Source: Caulobacter sp.
GTDB taxonomy: Bacteria > Pseudomonadota > Alphaproteobacteria > Caulobacterales > Caulobacteraceae
Length of the DNA stretch: 64,000 bases
Reading direction: 5' to 3'
NCBI GenBank assembly: GCA_017745235.1
Contig: JAGHZU010000009.1
Coordinates: 149,376-213,375 of the forward strand
A program made the translations under genes and the position numbers. The notes beneath the pieces were generated by a model. It did no database searches and had not been told where the DNA came from. It saw nothing but the letters and a program-made list of their open reading frames with translations. Shown one piece after another: positions 1 to 8,549 of the stretch. How positions within the stretch are numbered: the first letter of the stretch is position 1; each line of letters begins with the position of its first letter.

Positions 1-1379
1 GACAGGGTGATGATCAGGAGGCTGAAGAAGAGCGCCGGACCGACCTCGGCCGCCGCCTCGGTGATCACGCTCCAGCGGGTCTCGCCGTCGAGGGACTGGC
101 CGGGGTGCTCATGCGTCCAGCGTTCCAGCTTCTTGTGGGCGTTCTCGATCATCACCACGGCCGCGTCGACCATGGCCCCGATGGCGATGGCGATGCCGCC
201 CAGCGACATGATGTTGGCGTCGACGCCTTGGCTCTTCATCACCAGGAAGGCCGCCAGAACGCCCAGGGGCAACGATATGATCGCCACCAGGGCCGAGCGC
301 AGGTGGCCCAGGAAGAGCGCGCAGACCAGGGCGACGACCAGGAATTCCTCGGCGAGCTTGCCCGTCAGATTATGGACGGCGCGATCGATCAGGGCCGAGC
401 GGTCGTAGGTGGTGACCACCTCGACGCCGGGCGGCAGGCTTTTCTGCAGTTCGGCCAGCTTGGCCTTCACCGCCGCGATGGTCGTGCGGGCGTTCTCGCC
501 AGATCGCAGGATCACGACCCCGCCGGCGACTTCGCCCTGGCCGTTGAGCTCGGCGACGCCGCGCCGCATCTCCGGCCCGACCTGGATCGTGGCGACGTCG
601 CCCAGGCGCACCGGGACGCCGCCGGTCGCCGTTCTCAGCGGCACGGCCTGAAAGTCCTCGATCGTCTTCAGGTAGCCGGTGGCGCGGACCATGTATTCGG
701 CCTCGCCCAGTTCCAGCACCGAGCCGCCGGTCTCGGAATTGGCCGCCTTCAGCGCGGCGACCACCTGCTGGTGGGTGACGCCTAAGCTGGCCAGCTTCTG
801 AGGATCGAGGACCACCTGATGCTGCCGGACCATGCCGCCGATCGCCGAAACCTCGGCCACCCCCGGCAGGGTCTTGAGCTCGTAGCGCAGGAACCAGTCC
901 TGAAGGGACCGCAACTGGCTGAGGTCATGGCCGCCAGTCTTGTCGACCAGCGCATATTCGAAGACCCAGCCGACCCCGGTGGCGTCGGGGCCGAGCGCCG
1001 GACGCGCGCTTTCGGGCAGGCGGGACTGGACCTGGTTGAGATACTCCAGGACGCGGGAGCGCGCCCAGTAGAGGTCGGTCTTGTCGTCGAAGATCACGTA
1101 GACGAAGCTGTCGCCGAAGAACGAGTAGCCGCGCACGGTTTTTGCCCCGGGGACCGAGAGCATGGTGGTGGCCAGGGGATAGGTGACCTGGTTCTCGACG
1201 AGCTGCGGCGCCTGGCCCGGATAGCTGGTGCGGATGATCACCTGGGTGTCGGAGAGGTCGGGCAAGGCGTCGATCGAGGTCGAGCGGACGGCCAGGCTTC
1301 CGGCCACGATCAGGGCCAAGGCTCCCAGCAGCACGAAGAAGCGGTTGGAGACCGACCAGCGGATCAGGGCGGCGATCAT
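1..1379 (-). CDS. cusA: Heavy-metal RND efflux permease CusA/CzcA type, N-terminal part
   Basis: Inner-membrane proton-driven pump of a tripartite heavy-metal efflux system. Only the first ~459 codons lie in the window; the gene continues past the left edge. The start [16 protein letters not shown], the first membrane helix and the segment IDALPDLSD are typical of the HME branch of RND pumps. A membrane segment after the first periplasmic half contains [19 protein letters not shown]. The start codon overlaps the cusB stop as ATGA, so the two are translationally coupled. Cu(I)/Ag(I) is inferred from the CusB, CusC and CusF partners; the methionine ligands that would prove it lie outside the window, so a Czc-like Zn/Co/Cd pump is possible. 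Confidence 0.9.
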   Translation of the reverse strand, partial: MIAALIRWSVSNRFFVLLGALALIVAGSLAVRSTSIDALPDLSDTQVIIRTSYPGQAPQLVENQVTYPLATTMLSVPGAKTVRGYSFFGDSFVYVIFDDKTDLYWARSRVLEYLNQVQSRLPESARPALGPDATGVGWVFEYALVDKTGGHDLSQLRSLQDWFLRYELKTLPGVAEVSAIGGMVRQHQVVLDPQKLASLGVTHQQVVAALKAANSETGGSVLELGEAEYMVRATGYLKTIEDFQAVPLRTATGGVPVRLGDVATIQVGPEMRRGVAELNGQGEVAGGVVILRSGENARTTIAAVKAKLAELQKSLPPGVEVVTTYDRSALIDRAVHNLTGKLAEEFLVVALVCALFLGHLRSALVAIISLPLGVLAAFLVMKSQGVDANIMSLGGIAIAIGAMVDAAVVMIENAHKKLERWTHEHPGQSLDGETRWSVITEAAAEVGPALFFSLLIITL

Positions 1380-2905
1380 GCGCCACCGCCGATCTTGGTG
1401 ATGCGTCGCACCGTCGGGCCTGCGGGCGGCTGGTCAAATCCGAATCTGACCTGGTCGCCGGTCTTGAGTCCCTTCAGCAGAGCCGGGTCGACGCGGAAGG
1501 TCATGGTCATCGGCGGCCAGCCGATCGCCGGCACCGGCCCGTGCGAAAGGGTCACTCCGTCCTGGGTGACTTGTTCGATGCGGCCGGTGGTCTCCAGAAG
1601 GGCTGGCTTGGCGGGCTGCAGGGAGGGCGCCGCCATCGGCTTCGCCGTGGACATGCCGCCCGACGGCGCGAGCGGGTTCGCCACAGGCAGCGGACGCACC
1701 TGCAAGCCGGCGAGGCTGGCTTCGGAGTCGACGAGGAATTGGCCCGACGCGACGATCCTCTGGCCTGCCGCCAATCCGGCCAGGATTTCTGTCTGACCGC
1801 CAGCCTCGCGGCCCGTCCGAACCTCGACGGCCTGGTAGCGGCCGCCGTCCATGGCGAGCATCACCACAGCGCGCGTCCCGGTGCGGATGACCGCCTCGGA
1901 CGGGGCGAGCAGCGCCGGGCGGCTGGTCGCGTCGAACGAAACCGTCGCGAACATGCCGGGCTTGAGGCGACCGTCACGGTTGGGAAGCTCGATGCGCGCC
2001 TGCAAGGTCCGGCTGTCGCCCTGGGCCTGTGGCAGCACGGCCTGGATCGTCCCGCGCACGGTTTCGCCCGGATAGGCGGCCAGGCTGACGCCGACCCCCT
2101 GGCCGGGCCGCAACTGGCTGGCCTGGGCTTCGGGAACAGCGGCCGTGATCCAGACTTTCGAGAGCCCGTTGATCTCGGCCAGGGTCTGGCCCATCGCCAC
2201 CGTCATGCCGAAGCGCACATCGAGCTTGGACACCAACCCGCCCAGCGGCGCGGTGATGGTGATGGTTGTGCGCGCCCGACCATCGCGATCGAGGCCGGCG
2301 ACTAGGCTGTCGGGCATGCCCAGCAGATGTAGGCGCTGTCGCGCGGCGGCGGTCAGGGACGCGTCGCCCGTACGCCGAACCGCCAGATATTCGGCCTGGG
2401 CGCCGGCCCATTCGGGAACCAGGAGATCGGCCAAGGGAGCGCCCGCGGCGATCACGTCGCCGGGGGCGCGACCGTAGACCCGCTGGACAAAGCCGCCGCT
2501 GCGGGCCTGGACGATGGCGACATCGCGCTGGTTGAAATCGACGACGCCCGTGGCGGTCAGGCCGCCGCTCAGGACGCCCTCCTGCACGGTGGCCAAGCGC
2601 AGGCCAAGGCTCTGCGTGGCCGACGGATCGATCCGGACGCCTGTCGGTGCGCCCGCCGCGTCAGCTTCGCCGGCGTATTTCGGGACCAGCTGCATGTCCA
2701 TGAACGGGGACTTGCCCGGCTTGTCGAAGTGCTGGGCGGGGACCATCGGGTCGTACCAGTAGAGCACCTTGCGGCGGTCAGCCGGGGCCGGCGACTGAAC
2801 CTCTCCGGTGGTCAGGCGGGCAAGGCCGTAGCCAGCAGCCACGCCCAGAACCACCAGGGCCGCGCCGGCGCCGAGCAGCACCTTCGTCGAATAGGGCCGG
2901 GTCAT
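1376..2905 (-). CDS. cusB: RND efflux periplasmic adaptor CusB with fused C-terminal CusF domain
   Basis: Membrane-fusion subunit linking the CusA pump to the outer-membrane channel; 509 aa. From the N-terminus: a membrane anchor ([20 protein letters not shown]), a heavy-metal-binding domain with [16 protein letters not shown] near residues 45-75, the hairpin/lipoyl/beta-barrel adaptor body, then from about residue 430 a CusF-like domain with WPPMTMTF, the Trp and Met metal-site motif of CusF. The chosen start (MTRPYS) overlaps the cusC stop by ATGA; a longer open frame upstream lies inside cusC and is rejected. Fusion of the chaperone to the adaptor would deliver metal directly to the pump. 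Confidence 0.92.
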   Translation of the reverse strand: MTRPYSTKVLLGAGAALVVLGVAAGYGLARLTTGEVQSPAPADRRKVLYWYDPMVPAQHFDKPGKSPFMDMQLVPKYAGEADAAGAPTGVRIDPSATQSLGLRLATVQEGVLSGGLTATGVVDFNQRDVAIVQARSGGFVQRVYGRAPGDVIAAGAPLADLLVPEWAGAQAEYLAVRRTGDASLTAAARQRLHLLGMPDSLVAGLDRDGRARTTITITAPLGGLVSKLDVRFGMTVAMGQTLAEINGLSKVWITAAVPEAQASQLRPGQGVGVSLAAYPGETVRGTIQAVLPQAQGDSRTLQARIELPNRDGRLKPGMFATVSFDATSRPALLAPSEAVIRTGTRAVVMLAMDGGRYQAVEVRTGREAGGQTEILAGLAAGQRIVASGQFLVDSEASLAGLQVRPLPVANPLAPSGGMSTAKPMAAPSLQPAKPALLETTGRIEQVTQDGVTLSHGPVPAIGWPPMTMTFRVDPALLKGLKTGDQVRFGFDQPPAGPTVRRITKIGGGA

Positions 2906-4125
2906 TGTTCGTCGCTTCCGTAGGTCAGGGTGAGGCGGGCGGCGTCGAGCGTGACGACGGCCTCGCGGTCGAGGGCGGTGATCTGGGCTTCGGCGAGGCC
3001 GGAGAAGGCGGTCAGGACGTCGGGCAGGCTGGCCGAGCCCGCGCCATAGGCGGCGGTCTCCAGCTCGGCCTTCTGCTTGGCGAGCGGCAGGAGGACGTCG
3101 CGCGCCCGCAGCCATTGCTCGTGGTGCATGACGTGGTCGGCGAGGTCGGCTTCGAGCTGCGCGGCGAGCGCGTTCCGAGCGTCTTCGCGCTGCGCTTCGG
3201 CCCGACCGGCGCTGGCGGCGCGCGCGGCGATCATCGGGTCCTGGCGGCTCTTACCCCACAGCGGCAGGCTGATGCTGACGCCGGCCGAGACCATGTCGCC
3301 GAACATCGGATCGCGGCGCTGGTAGGCCACCTCCCAGCTCCAGTCAGGGCGCTTGTCGGCCTTCGCCAGATCGATATCGGCGCGGGCCTGGCGGGCGACG
3401 GCGTCCCTGGCCAGGAGGACCGGGTTGCGGTCGATGGCCGCGCGAAGCTCGCCGGGCGCAACGCCCTGGTCCGGGGGCGGTCCGACCGTCCGGGGATCGG
3501 CGTCTCCCGTCCAGCGGCCCAGCACGGCGCGGGCGCGCGCCAGGGCCGACGCCGCCTCGCTGCGCCGGTCCTCCAGAGCCGCGCGCATCTGGGCCGCTTC
3601 CAAAGCCTGGGCCGGCCTCGAGCGGCCGGAGGCGACGCCCGCAGGGGAGGCGCTCAACAGCGGGGTCAGCTGGACGATGACGGCGTCGACGGCGTCGAGT
3701 TTGCGCTGGGCGTAATAGAGGTCGATCCAGGCCAGGGCCGCGGCGATCCGAACCTGGCGGGCCTCGACCGCGCCGTCGGCCGTCGCCGCGACGATATCGG
3801 CCTCGGCCCGGCCGATCCGCGCCTGGCGCTTGGCGGCGCTGGGCATGTCCTGGCTGAAGCCGATTCGGCCCATGGTCATCTCGTCGGCGCCGAACCGCCC
3901 GGCCGGCCGCCCCGAGACCGGGAAGTTGTCGAGGCCGAGGGCCAGCTTGGGGTCGGGCAGGGCGCCCGCGGCCTTGGCCGAGGCCCTGGCGGCGTCGACC
4001 TGCAGGGCCGCCGCGCGCAAGGCCGGAGCCTTGGCGGCGGCGTCGAGGGCCTGGGCGTAGGTAAGCGGCGCGGCGTGGGCGGCGCTCGCCAGACCCAGGC
4101 CCGCGAGGACGTAGAGAAGGCGCAT
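2902..4125 (-). CDS. cusC: Outer-membrane efflux channel, TolC/CusC family
   Basis: Outer-membrane exit duct of the tripartite pump; 407 aa, the usual size. It begins with a signal peptide (MRLLYVLAGLGLASAAHA) followed by the long helical repeats of the OEP family (LTYAQALDAAAKAPALRAAA at the mature start, a second repeat after about residue 210). It is the first gene of the cusC-cusB-cusA operon, read right to left, with ATGA overlaps between consecutive genes. No lipobox cysteine is seen, unlike E. coli CusC. Family assignment is firm; substrate comes from its neighbours. Confidence 0.88.
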   Translation of the reverse strand: MRLLYVLAGLGLASAAHAAPLTYAQALDAAAKAPALRAAALQVDAARASAKAAGALPDPKLALGLDNFPVSGRPAGRFGADEMTMGRIGFSQDMPSAAKRQARIGRAEADIVAATADGAVEARQVRIAAALAWIDLYYAQRKLDAVDAVIVQLTPLLSASPAGVASGRSRPAQALEAAQMRAALEDRRSEAASALARARAVLGRWTGDADPRTVGPPPDQGVAPGELRAAIDRNPVLLARDAVARQARADIDLAKADKRPDWSWEVAYQRRDPMFGDMVSAGVSISLPLWGKSRQDPMIAARAASAGRAEAQREDARNALAAQLEADLADHVMHHEQWLRARDVLLPLAKQKAELETAAYGAGSASLPDVLTAFSGLAEAQITALDREAVVTLDAARLTLTYGSDEQ

Positions 4126-4257
4126 GGATACGACCTTGAGATTTCAGGAGGGACGGCGCGCTGCGAGGGCGCCCCGGCGAGTTGTTTGCAGCCACCTCGC
4201 CGGGGCCGGATGCGAAGGACGGGGGGAGGGGATCAGCCCCCGTCCCTCACGCCCGAA

Positions 4258-4485
4258 CTAGCGCGGCGGGTTGGCCTCAGGCTTGGCCGCGGCGGTGCGG
4301 AATTTGCCGTGCGAGCAATCCGCCGGCATGTCGCAGATCCAGTCGGACCGTCGGAAGACGTCCTTGGGATTGACCGACGCCGGGCGGGCTTGCAGGTGGC
4401 CGCAATCGGTCCGGGCGGCCGCCGAGGCGGTGGCGGCGGACACCAGGCTGGCCGCGATGGCCAGGGCGAGAAGACGCGAAGACAT
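4258..4485 (-). CDS. Small exported protein upstream of cusCBA
   Basis: A 75-aa protein with a clear signal peptide (MSSRLLALAIAASLVSAATASA) and a short mature part with three cysteines and two histidines (DCGH, ICDMPADCSHGKF). I do not recognise the family. The ATG at 4485 is chosen because it starts the signal peptide; a longer frame begins 17 codons earlier. It lies 132 bases upstream of cusC in the same direction. The Cys/His content and position suggest a periplasmic metal-binding role, which is inference. Confidence 0.6.
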   Translation of the reverse strand: MSSRLLALAIAASLVSAATASAAARTDCGHLQARPASVNPKDVFRRSDWICDMPADCSHGKFRTAAAKPEANPPR

Positions 4486-4596
4486 GAATTCATCCTTGAA
4501 GATCAGGAGCCGGCCCGCGCAGGCGCGGGCGACCACGCACGGTCCATGCGGACCGGCGCGGAACGAACGATGGCGGACAGGCCTTGGGCCGGTCCG

Positions 4597-4959
4597 TTAG
4601 GCCAGGGTTCGAGGTGGCGGATCTTCGGGGATGAGGACGCGCGTGCGGCCGCTGGTGTTGGACCAGCTGACCTCGGCACGATAGCTGACCACGACTGGCG
4701 TCAGGACGGCTTCGCACGGCAGGGCGATCGAGATAGCGCAGGTCACCGCGCAGGCCTTGACGCAATCCTTGGCCGACATGGACTTGCCATGGTCGCAGCA
4801 CGGATCAGCCGAGGTCGCCTCATCGCCGGACGCGGACATCGATGCCGTCGCCATCGCGCCCATGCCCGCCATGTCGCAATCGGCCCGCGCGGCGCTGACC
4901 GCCATCGGGCTGAGAGTGAGGGCCAGGGCGGCCAGGAGGGCGAGCGCGTGTCGCAGCAT
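4597..4959 (-). CDS. Exported Cys/Met-rich protein, possible metal-binding leader protein
   Basis: About 120 aa with a signal peptide (MLRHALALLAALALTLSPMAVSA) and a mature region rich in Met, Cys and His: DCDMAGMGAM, then DPCCDHGKSMSAKDCVKAC. It resembles in composition the small CopL-type proteins upstream of bacterial copper operons, but I cannot prove homology. An upstream GTG at 4983 would add eight residues; neither start has a strong ribosome site. Probably first gene of the minus-strand metal cluster that runs on to cusCBA. Confidence 0.6.
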   Translation of the reverse strand: MLRHALALLAALALTLSPMAVSAARADCDMAGMGAMATASMSASGDEATSADPCCDHGKSMSAKDCVKACAVTCAISIALPCEAVLTPVVVSYRAEVSWSNTSGRTRVLIPEDPPPRTLA

Positions 4960-5286
4960 GCGATCAAGATAGTCCAACAGCACGGCTTCGTCAGTACGGA
5001 TGGTCCCGGAGCCCCTTCGAAAACGGCGCCATACGGGATGGGCGTGTGAGTGTTACGCGCCCCGTGCGCCGTCCCCTCGAATTATCTGCGCCTGCGGCGA
5101 AAATGTTTTCGGGGACGGAGCAGCGTGCTGGCGTGGTCGCCGACCCAAGGACCGTCGCAGCCTGTGGACCGGGCAGGCCGCCTTGCGCATAGATGACGTC
5201 ACGCCCTTCGGAAGCTGGCGCGATATCCCGTGAGGGCTTTTCGCCAGCCGTGCGTAAGGCGCGGTGAAAAGGTCAGGGGATCGACC
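4960..5286. other. Divergent intergenic region between the cus cluster and the Cnr-type regulator operon
   Basis: About 330 bases with no convincing gene. It must contain the promoters for the leftward exported-protein/cus genes and for the rightward cnrY-cnrX-cnrH set. I see no MerR-type dyad and no -35/-10 pair that I would commit to. Short open frames here have no ribosome site. Confidence 0.5.
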
Positions 5287-5574
5287 ATGAGCGACAAGCT
5301 CGACCAACTCCTGGCGGCGATGCGCAAGCAGCCGCCAGCCGACTTGCCGGGCCTTGAAGGCCAGGTCTTCGCCAGGATCGCCTCCTGGCGCGAACGCCGC
5401 CAGGTCTCGGGCGCGCTCTTGCCGCTGCGCGCCGCTTCGATCGTGGCCGCGCTGGGGCTGGGCATGGTGGGCGGCAGCCTGGCGGCGAACGCCGCGGCCC
5501 GCACGCCTCCGGAAATCTCGGCCTTCTCGGTCGACGCGCACTTGGCGCCGTCGACGCTGCTGGGCGGCCGCTGA
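5287..5574 (+). CDS. Membrane-bound anti-sigma factor, CnrY-like
   Basis: A 95-aa protein with a short cytoplasmic part (MSDKLDQLLAAMRKQPPADL), one membrane helix (residues ~47-68, AASIVAALGLGMVGGSLAA) and a short periplasmic tail. It has the size and layout of CnrY/NccY anti-sigma factors, which hold an ECF sigma at the membrane. Recognition rests on the two genes behind it: a CnrX-type sensor two bases downstream and a CnrH-type sigma overlapping that. Sequence similarity alone would be weak at this length. Confidence 0.7.
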   Translation: MSDKLDQLLAAMRKQPPADLPGLEGQVFARIASWRERRQVSGALLPLRAASIVAALGLGMVGGSLAANAAARTPPEISAFSVDAHLAPSTLLGGR

Positions 5575-5576
5575 CG

Positions 5577-6017
5577 ATGCCGCGCATCTCCAGGGGCGCC
5601 GTCCTGACCGTCGTCCTGGCGCTGCTGGCGGGGCTGGCCGGCGGGTGGGTCGGGTCAGGGCGAGGCTTGCCCGACCGTCATCCCAAATCCCTGCACGAGA
5701 TGGTGCACCACGAACTTCAGCTGACCGCCGCTCAGGATCGCCAGTTGGAAAGCCTGGAGCAGGACTTCGCCGTGCGCCGGCGCGCTCGCGAGGCCGAGTT
5801 GCGCGCGGCGAACGCCCAGCTGGCGGCGGCGATCCAGGCGCGTCATGAATACGGACCCGAGGTCGAGACCGCCGTGGAACGCTTCCATGCCGCCATGGGC
5901 GCGCTGCAACTGGAGACGGTCCAGCACGTCCTGGCGATGCGCAAGGTGCTCACGCCCGAGCAGGCCGCCAAGTTCGATCGCCGCGTCAGCGAAGCGCTCA
6001 CGACCGAGCAGCCGTGA
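5577..6017 (+). CDS. Periplasmic metal sensor, CnrX family
   Basis: A 146-aa protein with an N-terminal membrane anchor (residues 8-26) and an all-helical periplasmic domain. It carries H40, H44, E61, H117 and M121. The metal ligands described for Cupriavidus CnrX are H42, H46, E63, H119 and M123, so all five match with a constant two-residue offset. In the Cnr system metal binding to CnrX relieves CnrY and frees the sigma CnrH. The start is two bases after the anti-sigma stop and its own stop overlaps the sigma gene. The physiological metal is unknown; the neighbours point to copper, the family precedent to Ni/Co. Confidence 0.82.
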   Translation: MPRISRGAVLTVVLALLAGLAGGWVGSGRGLPDRHPKSLHEMVHHELQLTAAQDRQLESLEQDFAVRRRAREAELRAANAQLAAAIQARHEYGPEVETAVERFHAAMGALQLETVQHVLAMRKVLTPEQAAKFDRRVSEALTTEQP

Positions 6018-6586
6018 CGTCGAGCGCTGGCGACGCCGAGGACGCCGTCCTCGCCCAGCGGGCGGCGCAGGGCGACGAGCGCGCCTTCGCCCAGTTGATG
6101 CGTCGCCACAAGGGGCCGCTGCACGCCTTTGCGCGCCGCAATGTCGGCGACCCGGAGACGGCCCTGGAAGTCGTGCAGGAAAGCTTTGTCGCCGCATGGA
6201 GGGCGCTGGGCCGCTACGATGCGGCGCGGCCCTTCGGCGCCTGGATGCGGACGATCGTGCTCAACAAGTGCCGCGACCGGGGGCGCCGGCTCCTGGTGCG
6301 GCGGATGATCCTGGGCGAGCGGTCGATCGACGCCCCCGGCGCTCCTGACTACGCCGATCCCGAGCCTGGCCCCGAAGCGACGACCGTTCGCGCCGGCGAG
6401 ATCGCCCGCCTGGAAGCGGCGATCGCCCGATTGCCCGGCCAGCTCAAGGAACCGTTGATCCTGACCTACCTGGAAGGCTACTCCCAGCAGGAAGCCGCCG
6501 ATCTGCTGAATCTCAGCGTCAAGACCGTGGAGACGCGCGCCTATCGGGCCCGCAAGCGTCTGGCCGACTGGCTGGAACGCCCCTGA
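6014..6586 (+). CDS. ECF sigma factor, CnrH-like
   Basis: A 190-aa extracytoplasmic-function sigma factor. Region 2 is at residues ~25-90 (AFAQLMRRHKGPLHAFARR, then EVVQESFVAAWRALGRYD); region 4 is at ~130-185 (ARLPGQLKEPLILTYLEGYS, then QQEAADLLNLSVKTVETRAY). The start is a GTG overlapping the sensor stop (GTGA), so synthesis is coupled to anti-sigma and sensor. Expected to transcribe its own operon and the copA-copB genes that begin 100 bases downstream. Confidence 0.88.
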   Translation: MTSSAGDAEDAVLAQRAAQGDERAFAQLMRRHKGPLHAFARRNVGDPETALEVVQESFVAAWRALGRYDAARPFGAWMRTIVLNKCRDRGRRLLVRRMILGERSIDAPGAPDYADPEPGPEATTVRAGEIARLEAAIARLPGQLKEPLILTYLEGYSQQEAADLLNLSVKTVETRAYRARKRLADWLERP

Positions 6587-6686
6587 ACTTTTTGGCGGCC
6601 CGTTGAGGGGGAACGGCGCGGGCTGCGTAGCATCCGGTGAAATCGCGTCGCGGCGATCCGTCGACGCGCCATGCCAAAGGGCTGTC

Positions 6687-8549
6687 ATGCATCGATCCCG
6701 CACGGAGCTGGAGCGCCGTCACTTTCTGCAATCGCTGGCCGTGATCGGGGGCGGCGCCGCCCTGGCCGGTCTGCTGCCGGGCTGGGCCAGGGCCGCCCAG
6801 GGCGGCGATCCCGGTCGCTCGCCGCCGGCCCTGACCGGCTCGGACATCAAGCTGACCATCAGCCACACGCCAGTTACGATCGACGGCGTCGCCAGCCATG
6901 CCGTGACGGTCAATGGAACCGTGCCTGGGCCGCTGATCCGCCTGAAGGAAGGCCAGACGGTTCGCCTATCGGTGACCAATGGCCTCGACGAGGACACCTC
7001 GATCCACTGGCATGGCCTCCTGGTGCCGTTCCAGATGGACGGCGTGCCCGGCGTCAGCTTCCCCGGCATCAAGCCTGGCGAAACCTTCGTCTACGAGTTC
7101 CAGGTCCGCCAGTCGGGGACCTATTGGTACCACAGCCATTCGGGCCTGCAGGAGCAGATGGGTCATTACGGCCCGATCATCATCGACCCGGCCGGCGAGG
7201 ACCCGATCGCCTATGACCGCGAACACGTGGTGGTGCTGTCGGACTTCAGCCGCCTGCATCCCCACCAGATCTTCAAGAAGCTCAAGCAGCAGAGCGGCGC
7301 CTTCAACTATCAGCGCCAGACCTTGAGCGGCCTGCTGGCGGGCAGGGACCAGACCCTGGCCGAGCGGCTGGACTGGGCCAAGATGCTGATGGACCCGACC
7401 GACATCTCCGACGTCACGGGCGCGGCCTACACCTTCCTGGTGAACGGTCACGGCCCCCAGGACAACTGGACCGCCTTGTTCGCGCCCGGCGAGCGTGTGC
7501 GCCTGCGGTTCATCAACGCCGCCGCCCAATCGGTCTTCAACGTTCGCATCCCGGGCCTGCGCCTGACCGTCGTGGCCGCCGACGGCCAGGCGGTGCGCCC
7601 CGTCGAGGTCGACGAGTTCCAGATCGGCAACGCCGAGACCTACGACGTCATCGTCCGGCCCACCGAAGACAAGGCCTTCACCATCGTCTCGGAGTCGGTC
7701 GACCGGTCCGGGTTGGGCCGCGCCACCCTGGCGCCGCGTCCGGGCATGAGCGCCGATGTCCCGCCCGTGCGCAAGCGGCCCCTGACCACCATGCGCGACA
7801 TGGGCATGGACATGGGCGGCATGGACATGAGCGGCATGGGCGGGATGGATCATGGCGCGATGGACATGGCGGGCATGGATCATGCCGCAATGGACCACGA
7901 GGCGGCGCCCGCCAAACCGGCTCCCGGGATGGCGGCGCCTCGAGCGCGCGGCGGCGACGTGATGGGCAAGATGGATATGGGCGGCATGGACATGTCGATG
8001 CGCAATCCGGACAACGCCCCCCAGATCAAGCTTGGGCCCGGCGTCCAGACCATCGCCCCGATGCCAATGGACCGAACCGGAGAGGCAGGCCAGGGTCTCG
8101 AAAGCGTCGGCCACCGGGTGCTTGTCTATCGCGACCTGGTGGCCCTGGAGCCCAACGTTGACACCCGCGCGCCCGAGCGCGGGCTGGAGATCCGCCTGAC
8201 CGGCAACATGGAGCGGTTCATGTGGGGCTTCGACGGTCGAAAATACAGCGATCGCCCGCCGCCCTACGCCTTCCGCAGCGGTGAGCGGGTGCGGGTCACC
8301 CTGGTCAACGACACCATGATGGCTCACCCCATCCACCTGCACGGCCACTTTTTCGAGCTGACCTTCGGGCCGACGGGGCGCCTGCCGCGCAAGCACACGG
8401 TGATCGTTCTGCCAGGCGGGCGCGTGAGCTTCGACTTCACCGCCGAGACCGGCGACTGGGCGTTCCACTGCCACATGCTCTACCACATGCACGCAGGCAT
8501 GTTTCAGGTCTTCAGCGTGCGCGACCAGCTTGCGGAGGCCGCCCGATGA
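6687..8549 (+). CDS. copA: Copper-resistance multicopper oxidase CopA (Tat-exported)
   Basis: Periplasmic multicopper oxidase thought to oxidise Cu(I) to less toxic Cu(II); 620 aa. Twin-arginine signal RRHFLQSLAVIGGG at residues ~10-23. Copper motifs are visible in order: HWHG and YWYHSHSG in the first cupredoxin domain, HPIHLHGHFF and HCHMLYHMHAGM at the C-terminus, giving the type 1 and trinuclear sites. Residues ~370-440 are a Met/His-rich insert (repeats such as MDMGGMDMSGMG and MDHAAMDH) typical of CopA/PcoA. ATG 6687 is chosen because it sets the Tat signal; the frame stays open upstream without such a signal. copB follows with an ATGA overlap. Confidence 0.95.
   Translation: MHRSRTELERRHFLQSLAVIGGGAALAGLLPGWARAAQGGDPGRSPPALTGSDIKLTISHTPVTIDGVASHAVTVNGTVPGPLIRLKEGQTVRLSVTNGLDEDTSIHWHGLLVPFQMDGVPGVSFPGIKPGETFVYEFQVRQSGTYWYHSHSGLQEQMGHYGPIIIDPAGEDPIAYDREHVVVLSDFSRLHPHQIFKKLKQQSGAFNYQRQTLSGLLAGRDQTLAERLDWAKMLMDPTDISDVTGAAYTFLVNGHGPQDNWTALFAPGERVRLRFINAAAQSVFNVRIPGLRLTVVAADGQAVRPVEVDEFQIGNAETYDVIVRPTEDKAFTIVSESVDRSGLGRATLAPRPGMSADVPPVRKRPLTTMRDMGMDMGGMDMSGMGGMDHGAMDMAGMDHAAMDHEAAPAKPAPGMAAPRARGGDVMGKMDMGGMDMSMRNPDNAPQIKLGPGVQTIAPMPMDRTGEAGQGLESVGHRVLVYRDLVALEPNVDTRAPERGLEIRLTGNMERFMWGFDGRKYSDRPPPYAFRSGERVRVTLVNDTMMAHPIHLHGHFFELTFGPTGRLPRKHTVIVLPGGRVSFDFTAETGDWAFHCHMLYHMHAGMFQVFSVRDQLAEAAR

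Noticed and set aside
2905..5049. A 714-codon plus-strand frame across cusC and the small exported genes
   Set aside because: It covers four minus-strand or intergenic units and has no signal, motif or ribosome site.
6584..6610. TGAACTTTTT ... CGTTGA as an ECF promoter for copA
   Set aside because: The two elements are only about ten bases apart, too close for -35/-10 elements, and no matching pair was found upstream of cnrY.
6966..8492. A His-rich minus-strand frame inside copA
   Set aside because: The histidines are only the antisense image of the ATG-rich Met codons in CopA.
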